From the NCBI RefSeq assembly GCF_008831285.2, contig NC_045148.1, forward strand, positions 1,800,001 through 1,864,000: a DNA stretch of 64,000 bases. Reading direction: 5' to 3'. Source of the DNA: Nymphaea colorata. Its lineage: Eukaryota; Streptophyta; Magnoliopsida; Nymphaeales; Nymphaeaceae. A model generated the notes under the pieces. That model worked only from the letters and a program-made list of their open reading frames with translations. It was not told the origin of the DNA and made no database searches. Made by a program: the position numbers and the translations under genes. Positions 22,073 to 34,966 of this stretch are shown piece by piece. Position 1 is the stretch's first letter. The number at the start of each line of letters is the position of its first letter.

Positions 22073-24570
22073 ATGAGTTCTGTGGATGAGCACCTTATCT
22101 TTATTGAATCTGATGCAACAGAGGAAGATGAAGGTAGGTTGGTTGAGTGCAGAATCTGTCAAGAAGAGGAAGAGAGGTTCAACCTTGAAGCCCCCTGTGG
22201 CTGTTCTGGAAGTGCCAAGGTGTTCACATATGTCCATTTCCCCATCCTCCTTTCAATTCCTTTTCCTTTCGATTTCCTTGCGGTTGTTGGTTTCAGTATG
22301 TTATTTTTTTGTTTAGCTCCTGAATCTTTCTTGCTGCTTTTGGTATCAGTATGCACACCGGAAGTGCGTGCAGAGATGGTGCAATGAGAAAGGAAACACT
22401 GTTTGCGAAATTTGTTGCCAGGTAAGGATGCAAACTGAGTTTCAGGTTGTTTAAGATGGGTTCTCGTTCTAGTCACAGTGCAGAGCCAGAGAGCAAGATA
22501 ATTTGCAGAAAAAGAATTGCTGGGAAACAACTTTTTGTTATGATAATAAAATCATTTTTTCCAGGGTTTCTTCTATTACATAATTTTTGTTCAGATATGC
22601 CAATATGTTTTCAAGAATTTCTGAGGAAAATCGGATTTTTTTCAAATATCATTAAGCCTTCCTCGCGAATTTTCCTGAGAAGCGACTATAAGATTCCAAA
22701 CGGTCTCGATTATGACTTGAATGTGAGGTTAACTGGTTAATCTTTTTGTTATTTTCTTTACTGTTTGTTTCTTTTGCTTTTATTTCTTACTTTTGTAGCC
22801 ATATGAGAGTGGGTACACGGTGAATGTTCAGGAAGAGAGATATGCTTCACTTGAAATCAGGTCTTCATCTTCATCTTCTTGTTTCGTTTATGAATTGACC
22901 ATAAGCATCATCCCTGGTTTCGATTGTTTCTGATTTTGAAACTGCAGCGAGGAATTTGTTGGGGAGCGAGTTCTGGCTGGAGATGATGAGGACTACTTCG
23001 AGAGGAACACGATAAAGGCCGCGGCTGCTTGCCGTTCCGCTGCAATAATGGTATGACACTACTTACTAGTCTCAATCTACAGGAATTTGATAAGCATCGT
23101 ATTTTTCTTTCGAAATGCGTTCAGTTCTAAGTTTATGAGAATCGTTTTCTAAACTTACAGAACAATTTTCAGTAGAACCATTTTCTCATATGATTGCAAA
23201 TGTGAGGAGCTCCTGGTTACAAGGCTTCCTCGAGAGAATCGAGTCCCCAACTCAGAGAGAACGGAAGTCACAGAGTAAAATGATCTAAAAGCGTCTTGAA
23301 TCGCGTCGCAGAATGCTTCCCGTATAATTGAAACTTGAAGCTAGGCACATGAACCAATTGAAAACTTCCACTCCAAAAAGTAGTTGGCAGTTGTTGAAAA
23401 TATATAACATAAAATAGGAAAAAAGAAAACAGACAACCAGACGAGAACATGAAGAAGAATGGTCCACATATCAGCCCCTAGTGGTGGTGTTACTGGTGTA
23501 GCACATGACCACCTGCCACCAGGCCAGCAGGTTTTTTATTTTTGAGGCGGCGAAAGCTGCAGAACACAGCAGAGAAATGAGTCTCTGCTAAAGTCTATAC
23601 GAAAGCCGCTCTTGACCAGGCACCAACTAATGAATGAGCAGGCTGCTATCTTAGTTTCTGCCTCTGCTTGTTCGGTGCGGAAAAGCTAGTCGTCGCAGAG
23701 GGAAAGGCAGATCTAGCTGGGTCCAAGGATCTGGCCCTGACAGAGCTACTGGTCATGGACCCAGGTAGGACCCCTGATCAGGTGGATGCGGTATAAAGCT
23801 GTGGTGAAGAGACCAACGAGAGAAAGAGAGGGAGACTGGTTATCAGGGCTGAGCATCATAAACCATGGTTTAGATTCAGGGCCATTCATGAAAATATATG
23901 ACTAAGATTCAAGAACATTTCGGCTTTTTCATGTTGGTGACTTACTCTCTGCCTGATTGTATGGAATAACGAGTAATCTTTTATTTCTTGCAAATTTTTG
24001 GCAGCTGATGGCTCTGCTGCTCCTCCGCCATGCTTTGTCTGTAGTAGTGGAAAACACCCAGGAAGATGCGACACTCTTTTGCATGGTAAGCATGTTCTTC
24101 TTTTTCTCTCTCTGTACACAGAGCTAGTATTAGTACGGCTAATGCACCTGAATAATGGGTGGCCCAGAAATGCATGTCTATTTGGCCAATATGTATAATT
24201 GGCATTCGATTTGCATCCAAAATAGCCATCATTGTTCATGTCCGACTCGTTTGAGATGAAAGTATTGCGATTACATTACATTGTTTAGAACTTTAGACTG
24301 TTCTCAAGCACCGCGTCTTTTCCATCTATTGTTTTAAAACTGTAGCCTGTTCTCAAGCACCCCGTTTTTCCTTCCTTCTTTTTGCAGTTTGTTCTAGTTA
24401 GAGCGGGAGGGTTTTTGCTTCCTTGCTACTTAATGGCGAGAGCACTCAACATCCTGCAAAATCGAAGGCAGCGGAGGGTGAGAATGTTCAACACACGAAA
24501 CACAAACATTTGTTTATATAACATCTGATGGAAACAATTCTGCGTCTTGTCTTTCCAGGATAGATCATGA
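22073..24570 (+). CDS. RING-CH (RINGv) membrane E3 ubiquitin ligase
   Basis: Seven exons joined by GT-AG introns: 22073-22219, 22350-22421, 22799-22860, 22948-23050, 24005-24085, 24388-24477 and 24559-24570, giving 188 aa. The C4HC3 zinc finger is complete: C26, C29, C42, C44, H52, C55, C68, C71, with the seven-residue C-to-H spacing typical of RING-CH. This class binds E2 enzymes and ubiquitinates membrane-associated targets. The C-terminal half has a hydrophobic segment beginning [11 protein letters not shown] (exon 5) and a second with [13 protein letters not shown] (exon 6), followed by a basic tail RRQRR. This is the layout of the plant MARCH-like RINGv/DUF3675 family. All exon junctions keep the frame. 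The last exon adds only three residues; an alternative 3' end is possible. Expected location is an endomembrane. Confidence 0.88.
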
Positions 24571-25441
24571 CCCACAGGCGGTTCGGTTAGACTTCTTGAA
24601 ATATAATCGCCAGGTTGGTAGCTAGTGAGATTCTCTCGTGGTTAACAATGAGGAAGGCGTCGTAGCATCAAAATTGGCTACCAGAACGGGGCCAGCTTTG
24701 CTAGTGCTGCCATACAACTGCTCAAAATTTGACCATACTTTTCAGAACCATGGAAGAGGAGGCTAGAAAATGTTCTTCATACTCGGCCCCTTATTGGCCG
24801 CAAGCACATGCAATGCAATTCACTGTTTACATGTATGTAGAACAATCAGACCATTCTCCCCAGTGTTAGGCTTCGCGCACAATTTGTATCTCAGAAGTGG
24901 AGAAAATGTAAATAGAAAGGAAGATTCAGTCTCAATACTGCTGCCTGTCTAGACACCGGATACGTACATGGTCTCTGTGTGTGCGCGGGCATGTGCAGTC
25001 TGTGTATCTCCACCTAGGCTCGAAATGATGTCCTTTTCCCCAGTAGCATCTACGTTTCAATGCATTTATCAATTTTCAAGAAGCAAAACAAAACCTGCAG
25101 AGTTTCACCGTTAGCGCATGGTAATCATTTATACCACAGATGAAATCAATGTATTTCCATCATAATGAGTATTTCCATGTAACGTATCAACAAAAATCTG
25201 ACTAAATGTGCATCCATCCGTTCCATTTTGATAGTTGGACCCCTGAAGGGAAATTTGATTCAAACTTGCTGGACTTTCTAAGAGTTGCAAATTGACAGAA
25301 GATTTGATTTTGGGACCCTTCACGCTTGATAAAATTTGATCTTGACTCTTCAGTTCCAGATTATGAGGACCAATACAATGTTTAGATAAACAAATCAAGA
25401 TGCGTCAATAAATAAAAAACTACTTTTAGGTCATGCCATCA
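24571..25441. other. Convergent intergenic region
   Basis: Between the 3' ends of the RING-CH gene (plus) and the SET gene (minus). It presumably holds both 3' UTRs and polyadenylation sites. No further gene seen. Confidence 0.55.
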
Positions 25442-28400
25442 TCAGCAGTTAGAATCAAGTAAATTCTCGTGGTCTTCGACCTTCACATGTACTTCATCCT
25501 GCGACAACCTGCTGGAAGTGCTTGATACATTCTTGATAATGGAGAAGTAGAGATCAAACTCTGCTTTCTGTTTAGAACAGCAAGCCTCAATCCACTTCTC
25601 TGCTACACTGGTTGAGACGCTATCTTGACTGTCTTTTTCGAGATCTTCAATTGCTGGTCTTATCTCATCATATAGAGAATCTAGTTGGGCTTTAGCCAGG
25701 TTTCTAGCTTCCTGCAGAAGTTATCATGCAATGAAAGCAATTAGAAGTAGAAGCAAGAAAAAGGGCATGATTATCAGCCAAAATATTTGCACCACTCTTC
25801 AGTGCAAGGTGTTTGGAAGCTTCAACGTGATAGATATAATAGCTGTGGGAAAAGTGGAATTGGTCTACAAGGCATCCCAGATATATAAACTGCAATTGCC
25901 TTGGCATATGGCCGTCACTAGAACCTCATGCACTTGTCACTTAATGAGCTGGTCCTATGTATGTGGCTCAAACTTATCTTCAAGTCTTCTTGTGCCTTTA
26001 ATATCCAACTGAGTGTCCAACTTTCACATTTACGACATCTCTAATTAAGTCAAACCACTTCAGCTACTTTTAAGATCCAAATTCCTTAAGTCTATACCCA
26101 CTACTAGACATTGTTGAATGATTTTTTGTTGGCCAAGAATATAACAATGATAAAACTTTTAACTTGTACTTGAAAAATCTAAACTTTGTATTTAGAAAGG
26201 CAGCAAAAAACATGTATAAACTATAAAGTATACATGAACAAATACTTGTATATATTTATGTTTTTGCATGTTAAATTTTGTTTTTGTGTCCATATCTCTG
26301 TTGCAATCCATTCATGTAGCTATTCACAAGTGAATGACTACAGATTCAATAAAGAAAAGAAAATGCAAGAAACAATAAACCTACCTACCATGCATAAAAT
26401 GCCATAATCAACAGGCTAAGTCAAAATATTAAACTCGAGAAACCATAAATAGTTAATTAAACATCTAACAGGAAAAGAAGTGACAGTAACTTAGCAAAAT
26501 CTAGCAAGAATTTTGACAAGATAATGTTCTGCAGCAAGAAACAACAATGCGCCAACCCAGATTATTTAGATCAAGAAAATTATATGAAGCAAATTTAGAA
26601 ACCATAAGGTCTGCAAAAGTTTTACCTCGTAAGCCAAAATTTCTTCTTCTGCTTCTTTTGATAGTAAGAGCTGAGTGATAAGCTTTACATTGACTTGCTT
26701 CTGAGTGACAGCTTTTGATCTTCCACCCGAATGACACACTGAGCTTTTATTTTGGCCAGGCTCAGTTTTATAATTGTCAGATGTATTGTTACTTTGAATA
26801 TGAGATGCATTTGTATCAGAATCTTGCGATTGCATCTTTGAATCTTCATCTTCCTCTAATTTTATCTTCTCATCTTCATCTTCCTCTAATTTCATCTTCT
26901 CATCTTCATCTTCCTCTAATTTCATCTTTTCATCTTCATTCTCCTCCGATTTCATCTTCTCATCAACAATGTCGCCATCCATCAAACCTGAAAATTAAGA
27001 ATCTTATATTCAACACCTCAGAGCATCAGAGACTATTCCAGGGATAAATCAACACCGATTTCAAGTAAATTACCATTTTGTTTTTCATTTAACCAACTAG
27101 AATCTTCCAACGAATCCATAGGCTTCAGGAGCCTTGTGGATGGTCCATCATCTTCAGAATCATAGAGGGGGATGTTCTCAATAGAGAATCTAACCACATG
27201 AAAAGAACATTTCCTCAGAAGAAAAAGAAAGGAAAGCGTAACATGTTACTGTACATTTAAAATCTAAACAATTAGATGATGCATCATACAATTATCTTTC
27301 TCCCTCTCTTCAATATGCACAATGAGAACACATGCATTACCATGTCTCTGAATATTATTTTATCTTAAAGTTAATAGCTCACCCACACCTAAACCCTGTG
27401 GACCATTTCCCTGTGACCCCACCATCAAGATCTAGACAAGCTTAGGCTTCCGCAAGGGGTTCATCCACAGAGGCCAAACTGCAACTGCGCATCTGATGAT
27501 GCCAATCCCCCTTTCATGTAATCACATAAAGTGGCAGAAAATACAGTGATTTTTTATCAACTAGAACGATAAGTTCTAGTAATTGATTATACTAAGTACT
27601 ATATGACGAGAGAATTGATAAAAGATCTTCAAAACGGCACATACAATAACAATGACTAGTAAATCACCTGTAATCATCATCCTCCCAAAGATAAGTGTCC
27701 TCCTGCATATATGCATGAAGATCAATAACATTGACAAAACTAGAAGCATGTACTATATATAGAAGGAGAGAGAGAGAGAGAAGTAGAAGCTAGTAAAAGA
27801 AACTGCTTTCTTCAATTAGCATACTCAAACCAGCCAGTTGACAAGAGCAAAAATAAAAACACACACACACACAGAGAGGGCAGGGGAAGTATGATGACAA
27901 CAGAAAAAAGAGAATTTTACTATCCAGATAAATCAAATTGCATGGGCAACATCTGTAACACAGTTAACAAATGTATCAACGACATGCATGTTCCTGCTGT
28001 TTGGTGAGAGGAATTTCCTATAGAACATTAGATCTTATTGAAAAAGTTTACCTGAAAGCCACGAGATTTTGCCCCAAGAAATCCAGAACAAGATGCTGCT
28101 CCACAGAGGCAACGAACCTTGGCACCACCATACCATTCAAAATTATAATCATATGAGAGTTCTGTACCATATGAAATGTTCTGCCTTGCAAAAATCCCAA
28201 CTCTTAATTCCCCCAGAACAGTCCACTTCCTTGTTACACAATTCGGCTCACTGCACTCTCCAAAGAAATGGAAACCGTGAGTTAAAGAAGAGCATCAACA
28301 CACACATATAGTTAAAAAATTGCAATAAATCTTCAAGCAGAAATATGGAGTTCATCCTTTCAAACACAGAAACACAATCAGCTATAAGTTGAATATGCAT

Positions 28401-29544
28401 TTGCTACACAAAAAGATCACAATTCATTCATTAGAAACTGAACTACAAATGAAAGCTACAGAGTTAAACATCCCAAATAAGATGTTAGGGAAAATCTTAG
28501 AATTTATGACAAAATATGTAAAGTTTAAATTTTGTTCCAATCCGGTCCTTCCTTTTCAGTTAATGCTCACCATGAGTGGTTGATGAATCGAGCAAGGCTT
28601 CCTTTTCTGGTGGCATCAACCAGCTCAGAAGCATCCAAAGAAATAATAAATGCATCTTTAAGTCCTATAACATACCAGTCACACTGTCAGAGATACATTC
28701 TTCATTCCCAAAGGAAAAGGAAATTTCAGTGCAATCTTGATGGAAATTATCCATTACCATCTTTTTCATATATCTCAGACCTCCTCTGCGCCTCTTCCCA
28801 TGTAATTACTTCTCCACAGTATTCAATAACTAACTGACCAGCCTGAATAAGTTAAAAAAGAATAAGGGCGTGAACTTACATTTCTGTTCATGATAATTTA
28901 TACTGTGAAGACTATGTTTCTTCTTTTCCTTTGTCTTGAAATTGCACATGCTAAAAAATATCCAGCATTTAAAAGTTATCAAGTAGACTATAGGAATATA
29001 CGACTTTTACCTTTATATTCTCATCAGCCAGAAGGCCCCATCCACGACCATCAGTTTTAAGCAGTTTAGTTTTTACATATTGACATTTCTGGAATCTCTG
29101 CAAAATAGGTGCATATATGAATCAGAAATATAGAGACACAGACAGAACATGTTAGCACAATCCTGATAAAGACTCCATGCTTATGACCAAATATGTTCAA
29201 TAGCAAGATAATCTCACTAGTAAAATCCTGCAAATACAAATTCAAGGTTGGTTTTTGAAAATTATTAGGTTTTCTTTGAAAAGTTTATAAAAAAAAAGAT
29301 TACAAACAAAAATACATGGTAAGAGCCTAACTCTGTATGTATATACATATATATAGAGTACACACACAGAGATCTGGCAGCATGCTTGAGAGGCCAGATG
29401 GATGGAGGACATAATTAGTCTTAGTTGGCGCAAAAAGGAAAAGAAAGATGATAGAAAGTAAAAAAAAAAAAAGACAGAATGGAAGCAGAAGATAGAAAGG
29501 AACAAGCATCAAAACTAAGTTGTGAAAATCAGAAGTCAGCTTGA

Positions 29545-29589
<45 letters not shown>

Positions 29590-30329
29590 TATATAAAATA
29601 TAATATAATAGTCACAGAAACGCGTTTTTTAAAAAAAACACGAAAAAGCCCGATAAATTAAATGGCCATTTAAAACTTTAAAAAACACGTTTAAAAAAAA
29701 ACGTTAAAAATGAAAAAATGTGTTTCTTCGTGTTTTATTTTCACTTTTTTCATTTTTTTATGCCAAACAGTCTTTTTTTCATTTTCTATTTTCTATTTGT
29801 TGCAAATCTACTTATCTTTTAATGTCTGTGTTATTAGTTTATCACTTATTTTATTTTCCCCCTATTTTTAGTTTTTTAAAATTTTTAAAAATTTACCATA
29901 TTTTTCCCTTTTTTTCAAGCTCACTGTATTATACCCGAGAAAAACCTCGTCGTTTAAAACTCCGAGACTTATTTGTGACTATGCGAAAAAAACGCATTAA
30001 ACGTTTTTAAAGTTTTTTTTAAAATCGCGTTAAACGTTTTTAACGTTTTTTTTAAAACAACGCATTTTTTTAAGTTTTAAACAGCAATTTAATTTATCGT
30101 GTTTTTTTCGAAAAAACGAGTTTTTTGTGACTATGATATATATATGTGGGATGATTCAATGTTGCCAAAGGCTAGATGGCTAAAATTTAAGGTTTGCTAC
30201 TAGATAACAGTCACTACATTGGAATTAGCAACAGTTTATAGTGTGGCGATGGTTAATAGTGGCTTTAGTGACGATTTATGGATTTTCAAATTTTAGCCAT
30301 CCAACAACTATCCAACATCCAGCAGCATT

Positions 30330-30374
<45 letters not shown>

Positions 30375-33300
30375 GCTGTTTGCAAGTAGCCAAAGCAACT
30401 AGGTAGTTAGTTAGAAAGTGGAAATAGTAGCCTACGCAGGTAACTAATTAATTAGTTAGAAATTAGGAACTGAGAGCTCGTAACATACACGCACGCACAC
30501 ATGTCATACATAACGTTTTGCAATAATTTCTTCTCACTTTAGTACAAGTATCTTTCTGCATTAACGCAGAAAGAAACCACATTTAGCCTCAACATGGCAT
30601 TAAAGCTCAAAACACGAGGTACATGGTAATTGTAGATATGGAACAGCTTATAAAGAAAAATTCAAAGCTAATGACATGAATCCAACAAAGCTTACTTTGC
30701 AAAATCAGAAGTCAACTCAGGTCAATCAAGAACACCCTAAAAAGATTAATAAGACTGGTCAGACCAAGTCGGTTTACTAAAATAAAATTGATAAGGAGTT
30801 TGTGTGTGTGTGTGGGTGATAATACACAACGGAGATAAAAAAACTACAGACTTTCATGTTATACAGCGCATAAGATATAAATACACCTTCACATTTTGGA
30901 GCACAGAAAACGCATGTAGAACTTAATGTTGTAGAGGAAAGGAACATATACACTACAGAGCATGAAATAAAAGAAAACAAAAAGTATGTAAATAGGTAGA
31001 GCTTCATCTTTTACAGGACAAAAAACATATATACAGTTACACATTTAGACCTTAACCTTTTGGCGAGAGAGAGAAGAGAGAGAGAGCCAAAAATGATAGA
31101 AAGCTGGAGAAGCTAGGTCATAAGTTGAAATACAAGGTAAAGGCAAAAAAAAAGGAAAAAAAATCTATCTATAACATCTATAATTATCTAAATCAAATAC
31201 GATGTTAACAAATTCACATTTGACACTTGGAAGATCGTCTTATTTTAGAAAGGACTCAAAATCACATTTGACATTGTAGAAAGGCATCATGTTTTAAAAA
31301 GGGCTTATATCAATGACTAGTCAGCCAACTCGAATGGCCCCACTTCACTTGAAGGCAGAGACTAATCAGGTGAACTGGCACCTAGCCTGACTAGCAACTA
31401 GATGGACTGTCTAATCACTATCTGACAATTAAGGCATTGAATAATTTTTTCTTCTTCTGAAAAAAAAAAAAAAAAACTTAACACAGCCACTTTATCAACA
31501 ATATCTTATCATAAGATCCTACTACATTTTCTTATGGTTGCTGCAGGTCCAGCAACACTTATCAGAGATTCATATAATGAAACACTGTAAATGTTGAAAT
31601 ATACTATAGACAAGCCAATCGGGCTAATCCACCTCAGCATTAGCCACTAAAATCTTGAAATCAGTGAATTGTAATGTATCATTTAATAGCACTAATCATA
31701 TAATGACCTTTTGTAATTAACCTGATTCTTGCAATATTCGCCACAAGGACAGAACCCAGGCGTACATTCTGTGCTTGTCAATACGTTCAGGCACCTTTCA
31801 CCGCATGCACTTTCAGGATCATCAGCAATATATTTGCAATTGCATATAGGAATATCTTGTTTCTTTTGCTTTAGATGCCTGAGCAGGACAGAAAATGAAT
31901 AAGCAAACTATTTCATCAGAAAGAAAAAACAAAAAAAACAAAATAGTTGCCTCCTGAGAGGAAAAATGAGATAATACATGTATGAAGGAAGTTAAGAGCT
32001 GCAAAAAGAAAAATGGACAAAACTCAAACATGAACAACTACCATGAGAACTTCGGCAAATAAAATCATAAAACAGCATACATCTCCGCCCTGACCAAATC
32101 TTTTCGTGAGAGCAGTAAGGAAAACATCAAGTTAAAATCATGTAAAATTTGACTCATGTAGTAACAACATGAGGATTCACAGAGTTGAATGATGAGGACT
32201 ACATCATTTGATGTAATTACATGCATGAAGCACATCTTGGCATGAAATCAGCAACAGTATGAAGCCAGATACATGAAGCACAAAATTTTGAGTTCCTTCT
32301 CACAGTTTAGTCCACATAATGGGTCAGCGGCTTCCACATAAAGGTTTCCAAAGGAAAATAACACCTCTCCCAGTCCCTAGATTCATTGACAACTCCAGTG
32401 ATTTGGCTTTTAGGTGCTCTTTATAAAGAAAATGCCAACAATTGGGAGTTCTTCTGTAAAACTTGTTATTGACCAAGAATATCATTGTATCCACACTTGG
32501 ACTATCTCTTCCATGGACAAACCCAAGAAAATACACAGCATCATCCTACCACTATGCAGATGAAGATGCCAAAATAATATAGACAAAAAAGTAGCCCGAC
32601 CAATAGCGTACATTTCTGATCAGCGGAAAAAAAAGGTCTACATGCTTCCAAATACCTTGGAAGCAGATGAAGAAACAACAATTTTGGAACAATGTCTTTA
32701 TGCAGGAAGTTTCTTGACTACATACGTTTTTAGTTCCGTGATATGGACTCAGATATCAACATATTTCTGAGACTTAGAGGCTGCAGTCGAGTTGGAGCTG
32801 GAGGAGAAGGGAGACAATCCTCGCAGTTACACGAAAAATTTCAAGGACAGGCACTTCCGATAAGGGATGGATGCACCCAAGCAACACGCCTCCGCTCTAG
32901 TCGCCTACGTTAAACAAAAGGGCCGCTGCCTTATCAGATTGGGCTGCAACAGTACTTTACTTTCGTCGAAAAGATGAACAGAAAAGGAAGCCGCAGCAAA
33001 ACCTTCTACGACTATTCATGGCACCAGAGAAGTGTAAGGTACGTGGTTACTCGAAATACTTGATGACCCAAATCTAAATTATTCTGATAATAGAGATGAG
33101 CAACTTTGCTTTTCAAATAGCGCGAAGCCCTCTAATTCTACATTAATTTCGAATTCACAAAATTCTTTATAGACGATAACTTGACCCACTGCGCATTATT
33201 TTGCAGCTCACACCATAAAATTTGTAAAACGAAATGCTAAGTAAAAGAAAACTTGAGAGCCAACAAACTCACTTCCTATGCAGAAATTCGTTCCTCTCGA

Positions 33301-33473
33301 TGTGCTTAAAATGCGCCGGCATATCGCCTTGTCCATCCTGAGAGAAGACCGTAACAATACGAGAGACCAGAAAATTCATCAAACCATAAGAAAGCAAAGA
33401 GGACAAATGACATAACATGAAGCGATCGATTAAAAGACCCTTCGCCAAAGAGAGAGGTATTTACCTTCTGCAT
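25442..33473 (-). CDS. ASHH1: ASHH1/SDG26-like histone-lysine methyltransferase
   Basis: Eleven minus-strand exons, in order: 33465-33473, 33273-33337, 31722-31878, 29011-29097, 28758-28842, 28571-28664, 28052-28250, 27668-27702, 27074-27189, 26626-26987, 25442-25711. All junctions are GT-AG and in frame; the product is 492 aa, close to what I recall for Arabidopsis ASHH1. The first exon codes only MQK. The AWS (pre-SET) cysteines run from about 37 to 74. The SET domain covers about 78-203, with NHSCEPNC (163-170) and ELSYDYNF (196-203), the cofactor and catalytic core. The post-SET cysteines follow (RCLCG...C, 212-220). The C-terminal half is acidic and charged, with a fourfold 10-residue repeat. 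ASH1-type enzymes methylate H3K36 (and in some plants H3K4) at active genes; SDG26 affects flowering time in Arabidopsis. The symbol rests on domain order and length, not on an alignment; ASHH3/ASHH4 are alternatives. Confidence 0.9.
26841..26960 (-). repeat. In-frame 30-bp minisatellite in the SET gene
   Basis: Four 30-bp units in exon 10 encode a 10-residue acidic/basic motif of the form EDEKMKLEED. Units differ by a few bases, and the fourth (gene-proximal) unit is the most diverged. The length keeps the frame. Confidence 0.9.
29545..29585. repeat. TA microsatellite
   Basis: About 20 TA dinucleotides in intron 3 of the SET gene, followed by imperfect AT-rich sequence up to the inverted-repeat element at 29609. 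Confidence 0.9.
29609..30133. mobile_element. Foldback/MITE-like element with long inverted termini (copy 1)
   Basis: The 525-bp stretch begins TAGTCACA and ends TGTGACTA. The terminal inverted repeats are imperfect but about 90-100 bp long (for example CGATAAATTAAAT near 29650 pairs with ATTTAATTTATCG near 30090). The interior is T-rich and non-coding. Related sequences at 42619-43020 and 59525-59912 share the interior and one end (TATTATACCC.AGAAAA.CCTC). No clear target duplication was found in the AT-rich flanks, so the superfamily is unassigned. It sits in intron 3 of the SET gene. Confidence 0.75.
30147..30371. mobile_element. Micron-like short element with TA microsatellite (copy 1)
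   Basis: A segment of about 190 bp bounded by a short TA run (30136-30146) and a long one (30335-30371). Its ends carry the inverted motif GATGGCTAAAATTT / AAATTTTAGCCATC. It shares GTTGCC near the start, the stretch GATTTATGGATTTT, and the end ACAACTAT...GCAGCAT..G.CTTT with 47253-47510, which is also followed by a TA microsatellite. This arrangement resembles the Micron elements described from rice; family identity is inferred. Confidence 0.6.
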
Positions 33474-34859
33474 CCTGAGAAAAAAAGGGAGATAAACCTT
33501 GCTCCTATTCCCTTCGGAACGAAGGAGTCCGAATTTTTTTCGTTTCCAAAATTTGGGCTTCGCATGAGGAAGAAGCGCCGAGGCAGAAATGGCGCCTGTT
33601 TCTCGATAGCCCTAACGGGCAGAAACCGCGAAGGGTCCGACTCTTCTCTTTTTTTTCCACTAATTGTAATTCCAGAATCCGACGAGGATTTCCGAATTTA
33701 TAATGAAATGTTTTACGCGCCAAAAAAAAAAAAAAAACGGAAGGCAAACAGAAAAAATAAAAAAACTCCCTTTGTATTCAAAAAGTTTGACAGTGGAAAA
33801 ACTTGTTCCTATTTCTTGAATCCGTGTCAAACATTAGGACAACGTTATAGGACATTGTATTATGGTGTTTTATGAATATGTTTTAATTTTTTAGATGGAT
33901 TGCCAACCTGTCTGATAGAGTTGTTTGGTAGTAACATATTATTCAATTGTTTCATTTATTCACATTAAAATTTACGGCAAGTTTATGGAATGATGTATGA
34001 CAGTGCTTTATAAATCTATCAAATTTCGAGAGTAAATGCATGAAATAATATGTTACTATTACAATCACCACACAACTATATATAGTCACAATTCCCTCAT
34101 AAAAGCCTAAATTTAAGCTTTTAATAATGTTCAATTTTACAATGTGTTCTTAAGTTGCGTCAAATTGCATAAAGGACCCAACCACTATAAGCTTTTAGAA
34201 AGTGATTGAAAATACATAAAACTCAAGTTGCTTTTAAAAAAGGGGCTAAGATATAACATGTTGTATATTGTGACCGTGAGAAAAGACCAGACCATATGTT
34301 ATTGGACTAAAAACAACTAAAAACTCCAAAAAGATGTAACACTCCTCATTGAGATAAAAAGAGGTAGAAGCAAAGCAAAGAACGACATGGTACATCCATA
34401 AAACAAACAGGTGAAATATTTTTAATTTATTTTTAAAAGTGCTTAAGGCTGTCAGTATACTCTGATGAGAGAGTTAGTGACTTACTTTAGGCATTTAAAG
34501 AGCCTATAAAATAGGAATTACTTTAGACATTTAAAGAGCCGATAAAATAGGAATGTATATCAAAATTGGAGAGAGTTAGAGTAGACGTTCAATCTTAGAA
34601 ATTATAATATGCAGTGTGATTGTACAAATAGCAACACTATTGTTGACTTGATCAGTTGATCATAACAAAATCAATATATAGTTTCTCATAATTTTTTTAT
34701 TTCCTCTAAATATATATACAATTACCAAAAACGTTGTCAACATGCATTTTATTACAATTCAAAATGCCGCCTAAAGTTTCGATATAAACAATCACTGCCC
34801 AAATTTTGGATAATTAGGAACCGCTGCTGGGTCAAAAAATTAGTGCCCAGCGTGTAGAA
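33474..34859. other. Divergent intergenic region (SET gene / Lys-rich gene)
   Basis: About 1.4 kb between a minus-strand and a plus-strand gene, presumably with both promoters. The first 200 bp beyond 33474 are GC-richer and look like the SET gene leader. The middle is AT-rich with no gene. A near-direct repeat of about 45 bp (TTTAAAGAGCC.ATAAAATAGGAAT) occurs at about 34492-34555. Confidence 0.5.
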
Positions 34860-34966
34860 GGCGGAGCACTGAACACTGAACAGTCTCGCCGCGGATCCCT
34901 TCGCCGTCTCCCTCCCATCTCTCTCTCTCACGGTTTCATTTTCGCACCGGCCGAGCGTACTTGCAG
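34860..34966 (+). promoter_or_regulatory. Probable 5' UTR exon of the Lys-rich protein gene
   Basis: GC- and CT-rich sequence ending TTGCAG, followed by a GT donor (34967) and a 1.4-kb intron with an acceptor at 36330-36331 (TTTTTACAG). It precedes the coding exons and looks like a leader exon with a long 5' UTR intron. The exact start is unknown. Confidence 0.4.
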
